8,914 nt of DNA, taken from assembly GCA_002480165.1 (NCBI GenBank), contig DLBP01000084.1, positions 1 to 8,914 on the forward strand, given 5' to 3'. The DNA comes from Proteobacteria bacterium UBA7821 (GTDB taxonomy: Bacteria > Pseudomonadota > Gammaproteobacteria > Comchoanobacterales > Comchoanobacteraceae). Shown one piece after another: positions 1 to 7,000 of this stretch (positions are counted from its first letter, which is position 1; the number at the start of each line of letters is the position of its first letter). A program made the translations under genes and the position numbers. The notes beneath the pieces were generated by a model. The model saw only the letters and a list, made by a program, of their open reading frames with translations, did not search any database and was not told where the DNA came from.

Positions 1-970
1 AATTAGGTCCTTCATCACGTGCTATTGATATCATACCTGACACATCTTTATCGGGATGCGCATCAACAAAACCTTTTCCCATGGTCCATTCTAGTGGTTT
101 CTTGCCACGAACAATATTACTAGGTATTTCACTGTATGCTTGAATAAAATTCAACATAGTTACTACAGATAGGTGAGATAATTGTTCGAAATTCTCATGA
201 CTAACTTCATCACTACTATGACATAATTTATAAATTTTTATTTTATCTTTCAGTTCTAGATCTTGAAAGCCATATTTGGAATAGAAATCGTTCATTTCCT
301 TATGTTTTGTATGCGTCACAATCGTGGCGCCTACTGGAAGATTGTCTCTCGGGAAATCATCAGGAACAACAATTAATATTAAACTATTACATCCATAAAA
401 CGCATTTATCATGACGTCAGCGCCTTCATCAATAATGACCTCTGTCAAGCCAGTGCAATCCAGAAATGCCTCACGATCAATAAATGCACCCGCATGAATA
501 TCAACTTTCGTCAAGCTAGTACTGCCACGGAAAGCATCCCAACAGATATGCGCACGCTCATGAATAACAACTTCCTTCAAGCCAATGCAACCCCAGAATG
601 CCTCAGCACCAATAACTGCATCCTTAGGAATAACCAGTTGCCTCAAACCGGTGCAACCTTCGAATGCACGATAATGAATAACCCCACCCTCATGAATAAT
701 AACTTCCTTCAAGCCGGTGCAATCCAGAAATGCATGAAAACCAATAGACGAACCGTCATTACCGTCAGGAATCTTTATAGACGTAGTCTCATTAGGCATA
801 TTTAGCTTAATATATAATCTAGTTATTTCATTTAAGCGACGAACATCTAAAACATTCCATCCACCAAGAATGTCTGAAATTTCAGTTATGGTTCTTCCTG
901 GTAGATATAAAAGGGTTAAAATTCTACTTGCCTGTATACCGAGAGTCTTAGTTGGTATTTTCCATTGCAT
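1..970 (-). CDS. BspA-like (LRR_5) leucine-rich-repeat protein, 3' end cut by window edge
   Basis: An open frame reads from an ATG at 970 to the left edge with no stop, so 323 codons are visible and the C-terminus is missing. The start is well constrained: an in-frame TAA lies four codons upstream and AAGAAG sits 5 nt before the ATG. Residues 1-64 form a non-repeat head with an LP..I..I...L pattern that loosely resembles an F-box. Residues 65-210 hold a 25-residue repeat, five 22-residue repeats and a partial one, of the form V-I-I-x-E-G-x-x-I-x-x-x-A-F-x-G-C-T-G-L-x-E, which is the BspA/LRR_5 signature. Residues 211-323 are a non-repeat C-terminal part that I do not recognise. No signal peptide or membrane segment is visible, so it is either cytosolic or exported by a system without a classical N-terminal signal. 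LRR_5 proteins generally bind other proteins; a host-directed role is inferred from the ankyrin neighbours. It may be the last gene of the same transcription unit or have its own promoter. Confidence 0.88.
   Translation of the reverse strand, partial: MQWKIPTKTLGIQASRILTLLYLPGRTITEISDILGGWNVLDVRRLNEITRLYIKLNMPNETTSIKIPDGNDGSSIGFHAFLDCTGLKEVIIHEGGVIHYRAFEGCTGLRQLVIPKDAVIGAEAFWGCIGLKEVVIHERAHICWDAFRGSTSLTKVDIHAGAFIDREAFLDCTGLTEVIIDEGADVMINAFYGCNSLILIVVPDDFPRDNLPVGATIVTHTKHKEMNDFYSKYGFQDLELKDKIKIYKLCHSSDEVSHENFEQLSHLSVVTMLNFIQAYSEIPSNIVRGKKPLEWTMGKGFVDAHPDKDVSGMISIARDEGPN
341..778 (-). repeat. Tandem 66-bp coding repeats (22-residue LRR_5 units)
   Basis: The LRR array consists of a first 75-bp unit (704-778), five consecutive 66-bp units (638-703, 572-637, 506-571, 440-505, 374-439) and a partial last unit. 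The units remain similar as DNA. The 17-mer gtgcaatccagaaatgc occurs exactly at 453-469 and 717-733, a distance of 264 bp (4 x 66). The 13-mer cttccttcaagcc occurs at 571-583 and 703-715, a distance of 132 bp (2 x 66). Exact repeats at multiples of the unit length point to growth by tandem duplication or to gene conversion. Confidence 0.9.
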
Positions 971-1057
971 ATTGACTTCTTAAAAATTATAATATTATTG
1001 CCTCATACTACTTTATAGCACATATTACAGAAAATACTTATATTAATTAATACTTTT
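971..1057 (-). promoter_or_regulatory. AT-rich intergenic gap with possible -10 elements
   Basis: This 87-nt gap separates the stop of ankyrin protein 2 from the LRR gene. On the minus strand it holds a perfect TATAAT (986-991) and an extended -10-like TGCTATAAA (1012-1020). Neither has a convincing TTGACA at 16-18 bp, and such hexamers are common in AT-rich DNA. Two perfect AT palindromes are present: TATTAATTAATA at 1041-1052 and ATAATATTAT at 989-998. There is no GC-rich hairpin followed by a T run, so no intrinsic terminator after the upstream gene can be called. Read-through from the ankyrin genes is as likely as an independent promoter. Confidence 0.3.
976..981 (-). promoter_or_regulatory. 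Ribosome binding site of the LRR gene (AAGAAG)
   Basis: AAGAAG, one mismatch from the AAGGAG consensus, lies 5 nt upstream of the ATG at 970. It is weak, but with the in-frame TAA just upstream it supports this ATG as the start. Confidence 0.5.
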
Positions 1058-4000
1058 CTATGGGGTAGCGGGTTTCACGTATGATCTAAGTGACATGAGT
1101 TGTTTATTGGTATGTTCACTAAATATAGATTTGTGTGATGACTTAACACTATCTTGTGGTTCTTTTGTGTCATAGTTTGGCTCTATTATTTTAGCATGAT
1201 CATATATGCTTTTCCCCTGTTTGTCGTTTAATGTTAGATCTGATAGATCTATTAACTTGTCTATCAACGTTTTATTGTTTATTATAAAATCTCGTGAGGA
1301 CATCGCGTACATTAATGCAGTTTTTCCATCCTCGTCTTGAATATTTGGATTCAACTCATCGTTTATAAATAGTTCTAAAGGGATTTGAAAGCCATTTTCT
1401 ATAGCGTGCATCAACAATGTTTTACCTTTTTGATCTTGCGTGTTTTTATTGGCTACACGAAAAACGCACGCAAGACTTGGTGAGTGAAAAAATTGATTAT
1501 CTTTTATTATTTCCGGTAATGTACACAGCTGCATTAATCCAGTTTTATTATCACAGCTAGGGATAGCACAGTAAAAGTGATTTAACCATTGCGTTATCAC
1601 CCAATGTGTTGCGCGAATGTTAAGCTTGTCTAATTGCCTAGAAAACAGACATAAATCATAGACTATCGGCTTGTAATCTTCGTATAGATAACTAGCACAA
1701 AAATGTCTCATAGTACATATTTTTTGTATCTTTTTCATAAGATTAACATGTATTGCAATATCTTTTTTCACGATAGCTGATGAGATTTTACTATGGTTTG
1801 CTCTCCAGTAATGAATACATGATAATATATCACGGTACAGAAACTGTACTACTGCACGAATACAATCTTCAACAATGCCCTTGTTATGTATACATTTTTT
1901 AATAACCTCTGTCTTAGATCCTTTTTTGAGTTCATTCTTGTAATAATATGAATTTAATCTGGTATCTTGAAGCAGTAGCTCTATTATTGTTTCATTTAGT
2001 TTTACTGCCGCAATATGTAACGCAGACACTCCATATTTGTTGATCGCCGATGGTGAGACACTCGATAATCTTAGAAGATGCCTAACAGCATCAACAGAAC
2101 CGTGCCAAACAGCGTGTATCAGTGCTGTATTGCCATAGGAATCCGTTTCGTTGGGGGCAATTATCTTTAATAGTTCAGCAATTGCATGCACGTTATTAAA
2201 CATACAAGCATGCATTAAAGCGTTCATACCCATTGCATCTTTCTCAAGTATTCTTATATTTATACCTTTGTTCGACTGTAATGCCATTAATTCATCAAAA
2301 GCACTTGTATTGTCTATATGAGTAGACAGCATAAGGAGTGTGAGACCATTTTCATTTTGCATGCCAATATCGAAGCCGTAGTCTAGTAAAATAGATACAT
2401 ATGAGCGATCACCGTAGAGGGCTGCATACATCAATGCAGTGCTCGAAATATTCTGTTCAGCAGCTTTTAAAAGATTTAGTATTCTGTCAAGACCTAGTTG
2501 TGTTGTAGGGGGGGATTGTTGATTTGAGGATAGAGTCAATACAGACTGGTATCGCTTTTCTGCTTTCAAGTATGCGTCACTACCAGGCAGAAAGGCAAGC
2601 TCCCTATGGTGTTCTAAAAGCTCTTTGTCGCCCTCTTCATCTGGATGGAATTCATATGTCTTGTCCAGGAGCATATATAACATCTCATTATTTTTTTTAT
2701 ATAATGTATAGTTAGATTCCGACGATTTAACTTGCTGAAGCAAATCGGATAATACTGTCGTTCCACGATTAGAAAGAGTCATTAAATTAACTCGGTCACA
2801 ACTAAGTATAATACGCGTCATTTCAACGTTAGTCTGAATGATTGCATACATAAGTATCGTCTTTTGGTGTTTATCCTGTTCATTAGGATTAACCCGATGA
2901 TGGCTCAGTAGTACTTTAAGCGCAGCATTGAGCTTGTGTTTAACACAATAAAATAATAGTTTGTTGTCATTGGGGTCAAATTGATCATAGTTTAGCAACG
3001 TATTTAGTATTGATATACTAGCTGTAGAACTCGCATCTTTCGTTGCTAAACAAATATTTTCTGCGATGTGACAGAGATCACTTTTTTGAAATGCAGCTTG
3101 ATGGCTACGAAGATAGGCAGTAAAAATGACATTGCAATTGGGATTTTGGACAGCTCTTTTCATCAATTCAATAGCAGGTAACTGCCTAATGACTATCATG
3201 TGATTGATCATTATACACTTGAATATATTTTCTGACCCATATTTAAATACAGAGAAAATTGCTGTTTTATAGGGTCTATCACTCATGTAGCCACTTGGAT
3301 AATCAAGAATAACATCACCTTCTTTCACAATCTGGCCTGGCATACGACTGGCTTCTCGTAACCAATTTAAATAGCTTAACACTAACGATTCATGGTTATT
3401 TATAAGTGCATAGACAATCGGCTGCAGTCCATTGGAGTCAATCTTGTCACCGATGTAACCGATATTATTACACTGCTTTGAACCGGTTTGTAGTGAACTA
3501 AGAAGTTTCATAGAACCGATCTGGAAAATTTTATGTATAATACTTTGACCTCGTTTATCCGGTTGATTATAGAGTTCTATTATTTGGTGCTTCTGATTTT
3601 GTTGGTGTGCCTTTTTACATAATAAAGCCAGTATCTGCTCATGTTCACTGCTAACGGCATAGTGAAAGACATTTTTATGATGGCCATCAATAACTGATAA
3701 GTTTAGGTCCTGTTGGCATAGGAAACGGACCATATTAATATCTTGATTAATGGCAGCATACATTAAAGGTGTTCTACCTTGTTTATCAGTATTGTTGACG
3801 GTTATACGTTTTCTTTCAAGAATAGAAATTAAAGTTGATAATTTACCGAATTGTGCAGCAGTCATCAGTGCGTGATGCAGTTGTCTATTATATTCAGTTG
3901 ACCCATCATCAAGTGATAGGAACGTATCTATTTTATTTTGATCATCATTGACTATTGCTCTATTGATATCGCAAACTTTTTTCAAAGTATGCTTGGGCAA

Positions 4001-4072
4001 TGGTTGAACCAACGTATCAGTTTTCTTCGAGATCTTCTGTTTCTTAGCTGGCGGGCTTTCTAATGAGTCCAT
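1058..4072 (-). CDS. Ankyrin-repeat protein 2 (1,004 aa) with basic, NLS-like N-terminus
   Basis: This is a complete frame from an ATG at 4072 to a TAG at 1058-1060, with AAGGA 9 nt before the start. Residues 6-17 (SPPAKKQKISKK) are a proline-lysine cluster like a classical monopartite nuclear localisation signal. Ankyrin repeats with the G-x-T-x-L-M-x-A core fall in clusters: about 64-160, 172-240 (weak), 365-445, 542-600, 612-707 and 879-960. Examples are GRTPLMYAA (99-107), GNTALIHAV (647-655) and GKTALMYAM (916-924). Stretches of about 240-360, 450-540 and 710-870 have no clear ankyrin consensus; 710-870 is rich in Cys, Trp and His, and I do not recognise it. The last 40 residues look disordered. 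No signal peptide, transmembrane segment or catalytic motif is visible. It lies 19 nt downstream of ankyrin protein 1 and shares a module with it, so the two are probably co-transcribed. Ankyrin repeats bind proteins; a role as a host-directed effector is inference. Confidence 0.94.
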   Translation of the reverse strand: MDSLESPPAKKQKISKKTDTLVQPLPKHTLKKVCDINRAIVNDDQNKIDTFLSLDDGSTEYNRQLHHALMTAAQFGKLSTLISILERKRITVNNTDKQGRTPLMYAAINQDINMVRFLCQQDLNLSVIDGHHKNVFHYAVSSEHEQILALLCKKAHQQNQKHQIIELYNQPDKRGQSIIHKIFQIGSMKLLSSLQTGSKQCNNIGYIGDKIDSNGLQPIVYALINNHESLVLSYLNWLREASRMPGQIVKEGDVILDYPSGYMSDRPYKTAIFSVFKYGSENIFKCIMINHMIVIRQLPAIELMKRAVQNPNCNVIFTAYLRSHQAAFQKSDLCHIAENICLATKDASSTASISILNTLLNYDQFDPNDNKLLFYCVKHKLNAALKVLLSHHRVNPNEQDKHQKTILMYAIIQTNVEMTRIILSCDRVNLMTLSNRGTTVLSDLLQQVKSSESNYTLYKKNNEMLYMLLDKTYEFHPDEEGDKELLEHHRELAFLPGSDAYLKAEKRYQSVLTLSSNQQSPPTTQLGLDRILNLLKAAEQNISSTALMYAALYGDRSYVSILLDYGFDIGMQNENGLTLLMLSTHIDNTSAFDELMALQSNKGINIRILEKDAMGMNALMHACMFNNVHAIAELLKIIAPNETDSYGNTALIHAVWHGSVDAVRHLLRLSSVSPSAINKYGVSALHIAAVKLNETIIELLLQDTRLNSYYYKNELKKGSKTEVIKKCIHNKGIVEDCIRAVVQFLYRDILSCIHYWRANHSKISSAIVKKDIAIHVNLMKKIQKICTMRHFCASYLYEDYKPIVYDLCLFSRQLDKLNIRATHWVITQWLNHFYCAIPSCDNKTGLMQLCTLPEIIKDNQFFHSPSLACVFRVANKNTQDQKGKTLLMHAIENGFQIPLELFINDELNPNIQDEDGKTALMYAMSSRDFIINNKTLIDKLIDLSDLTLNDKQGKSIYDHAKIIEPNYDTKEPQDSVKSSHKSIFSEHTNKQLMSLRSYVKPATP
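3734..3976 (-). repeat. N-terminal module of ankyrin protein 2, counterpart of the block at 8109-8348
   Basis: This is residues 33-113 of ankyrin protein 2: a short helical lead-in and the first repeats, matching an internal block of ankyrin protein 1. In protein 2 it follows the basic N-terminus; in protein 1 it follows an acidic linker at about residues 135-186. That arrangement suggests that protein 1 has an extra block fused in front of an ancestral start. Confidence 0.55.
4022..4057 (-). other. Candidate monopartite nuclear localisation signal, N-terminus of ankyrin protein 2
   Basis: This codes for residues 6-17, SPPAKKQKISKK. It contains K-K-x-K preceded by P-P-A, close to the PAAKRVKLD-type class of importin-alpha-binding signals. 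It lies in an apparently unstructured N-terminus ahead of the first ankyrin repeat, so it would be exposed. This is pattern recognition only; lysine-rich N-termini also occur by chance in AT-rich genomes. Confidence 0.45.
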
Positions 4073-4081
4073 TATTAATAT

Positions 4082-4086
4082 TCCTT
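4082..4086 (-). promoter_or_regulatory. Ribosome binding site of ankyrin protein 2 (AAGGA)
   Basis: AAGGA within an A-rich run lies 9 nt before the ATG at 4072, inside the 19-nt gap after the TAA of ankyrin protein 1 (4092-4094). Its position supports the chosen start, bacterial-type translation and a shared transcript. There is no room here for a terminator. Confidence 0.8.
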
Positions 4087-4091
4087 TTTAT

Positions 4092-7000
4092 TTACAGTCT
4101 TGGCGTAGTGTATTTAGCTTTCTTATTTGCATTTCCAAATAAGGCAGTAGGTTGATTACTCACTTCAGGTTGCTTACGCTTTCCAATGGTTAATATTGAT
4201 ATACCCACCATATCTGCATAATCGTAGGCATTTTTTTCGTCTGCATAGCAGGATAATTCTAGATTAGCTCCATATTCGACCAATAATGCTATTGCCGATG
4301 GTTTATTCTGTTCTATAGCATGTATGATTGCTGTTTTCCCAAGATTGTCCTGGATATTAATATCGGTTCGACTATCCTTTAATAACTGCACCATTAATGC
4401 TTCATCGTGATATACGGAATGAATCAGGGCGGTGTAACCCATGTAATCAACGTGATTTAGGTTTGCTGCTGTGATGCTATGAAAATAGTGTACCGTAGGA
4501 TTTCGCCAACTGATACCATAGGAGTTAGATGACAAATTGGTTTTACCCGTCGCTAATAATAAAGATAGGATGGCCTCGTTATTGGCTATAACGGCGAGCA
4601 TGACTGGACTTCTATAGGGATGGTGGTGTAAATTTGAGTTGACATCGACATAATTGACTAACAATTGAGTTAAATAGAAAGCGGATGTGTTTGGGTGTTT
4701 GTGAGCGTTTGAAATTAGTATGTTCAATAGGTTTTTGCAGTCTGAAGTTGGGTGGACAACTGCTCCAGCGTGTAATAATTTCTCTATGAGTCGGTGATCC
4801 AACCGCGAAACAGCATCTATCAAAGCCTCTTCTTTATTAAAGTATTGTTGTCTTATTATCATGTCTAGGATAATAACTTGGTGTTCATTTCTTGGGCTAT
4901 TGATTTGTTTCAGGCATTGTCCATAGGCTGATGAAAGCTCATCAGGCTGAGAGGTATAATGCCTGTCACGCCAGTTGATATAAATTGACATATTAGCAAT
5001 AAGACTCTCTGCAGCAATAATCTGATCGTTTGGGTGTAAGAGAGACTCCCCACTGGTGATGTACATTAAAGGTGAATAATCTTTGTCGTCAAGCCTGTAA
5101 GCACAAGCCCCGCTTTTGAGAAGCGAACCGACAACTAGTGCAGTACAGTTAGACGACAAGATTGCATCATGTAATGGCGTATTATTTTGATGGGTTAAAT
5201 TGGGGTTGCAACCTGCATCCAATAATAGTTGTATTGACTTTGTATCACCAACACTTATGATAGCGTGGTGTAAAGCTGATAGACCATTTTCATCAACTAT
5301 ATTGGGATTTGTGCCCCCATGTAGTAGATGACTCATGATAGTAAAACGATTATTAATGGTCGCATGAATTAATGCAGTCATTCCTTGTGCATCTGTTTGG
5401 TTAGGTTGTGCTCCAGCATGTAATAATCGTTCAACGGCTTGTGCATTGCCACAGATTGACGCGTGAATAATTGGGGTTTTACCTTCTCTATCAGCTAGAT
5501 TAACATTGACTTGTTTACCAAAGATATCCATGAAGTTATTGATCAATTCATGACAAGTCGGATAAATAACGGCATAGATAAGTGCTGTATAACCTTTACT
5601 GTCTGCTAGATTGAAATTTAATTCTCTGAAGCGAACTTCTGTGACTGGGTCGATTATCGTTCTCTCGAGCGTCTCTGTGGCCATACCTGATTCACCTGTG
5701 ATGCACATGGATATATCTTTCACTCTATCCATTAGGTAGTCAATAGCCTGTCGATTACCAGTAGAGATGATACGTATCAATATCATTTCCAGAGAAGCTA
5801 TCAAGAAAAACCTGCTATCAGGTTTTGCTGCAACAGAGTGATAATAAGAATGATATTCAAAGAGATCACATAGGTATTTGTGTGAACGATCGCTATCATC
5901 ATGTTGTAAAACAGCATGTTCTATCTCAGTTAGTCCTTGATGATCTTTAATGTTATGATCAGCTCCACTATCACATAGCATCTTGAAAACCTGGTTACTA
6001 TTAGCCATCATAAGTGCTGTCATACCCTTGTTATTTTTTATATTAACATCAACTTCTTTAGCAGTTAGCAGCCTAGATAATATAATATTCATATCAGGAT
6101 CACCTCCTGCAATACAGGCATCCATTAAAGCTGTATTGCCATCATAGTCCTGAGTGTTCACATCAGCATTATACTTCAGTAATAAATCAACGAAATAATA
6201 ACATTTATTACGTACTGCGTGATGTAAGAGCGTCTCCCCTCTTTTGTAACGGAAATTAGGATCAAATATACCTTCAATGAGTAGATAGCGGGGAATTAAC
6301 GTGTTAACAAAACTGCTATTAACCATATCCAATAGTATATTTTCGATTTGATAGTTAATCGAATCGACCTCGTAGTAGTATTCACTAGAAGAAACTCGTT
6401 GTAGCCTATTGGATGCCTTGAATAGTATTTTGAATGACGCTAAGTTATCCTGAATTGCGCTAATTTGGAGTGCAGTGTACCATTGATTATTTGAGCTAAA
6501 TTCTTGGCCATTATCATGTAGGAATTGTTGATAGCGACTCACATGAACTTGAATGTTTAGATCAAGATTTTGGTGGGTTAGTAGATAGGTTATTACTGCA
6601 TCGCAGTCATTAAATACAGCATACATAAGCGCCGTTTTACCTGATGTATCCTGTTGGTTGACATCGGCATTTAGGTCTATTAAGGACCTGACTAAATCAA
6701 CATTATTGTAAAAAGCCGCTTGCATTAATGGAGTAATGCCACTATCGTTTGTGCTGATTAAGATATTTGTAGCGTCGTTATTATTATCAGAGAGCAGTTT
6801 GTTAAGTAAGATTTGGTAGGTAGAAACACCTGTGTTCATTGCTGATAGCATCAGCGCAGTTAAACCGTTTGATTCTTGAAGCGTTAAGTCTATTCCGGGT
6901 TGTTCACATAAGTATTGAACGATATCAGCGTGGCCCCTCATACTGGCTTCCATCAATGCAGACATACCTAGCGTATCTTGAGCATTGATATCAGCACCAG

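Noticed and set aside
494..805. Plus-strand open frame of 103 codons with repeated MNNNFLQA-like motifs
   Set aside because: It is antisense to the LRR gene and its repeated motif is the reverse complement of the 66-bp LRR unit. The minus-strand reading gives a recognised repeat family.
1041..1052. 12-bp palindrome TATTAATTAATA as operator or terminator
   Set aside because: It is purely A/T, has no loop or GC stem and no T run suited to an intrinsic terminator; such palindromes are expected by chance in an AT-rich gap.
2524..2715. Plus-strand open frame of 63 codons
   Set aside because: It lies wholly antisense within ankyrin protein 2, with no ribosome binding site seen and no recognisable features.
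4073..4091. Frameshift splitting one longer ankyrin gene into two
   Set aside because: The upstream frame ends in a distinctive basic tail with TAA, and the downstream gene has its own AAGGA and ATG and a non-ankyrin N-terminus. This looks like two genes, not a broken repeat.
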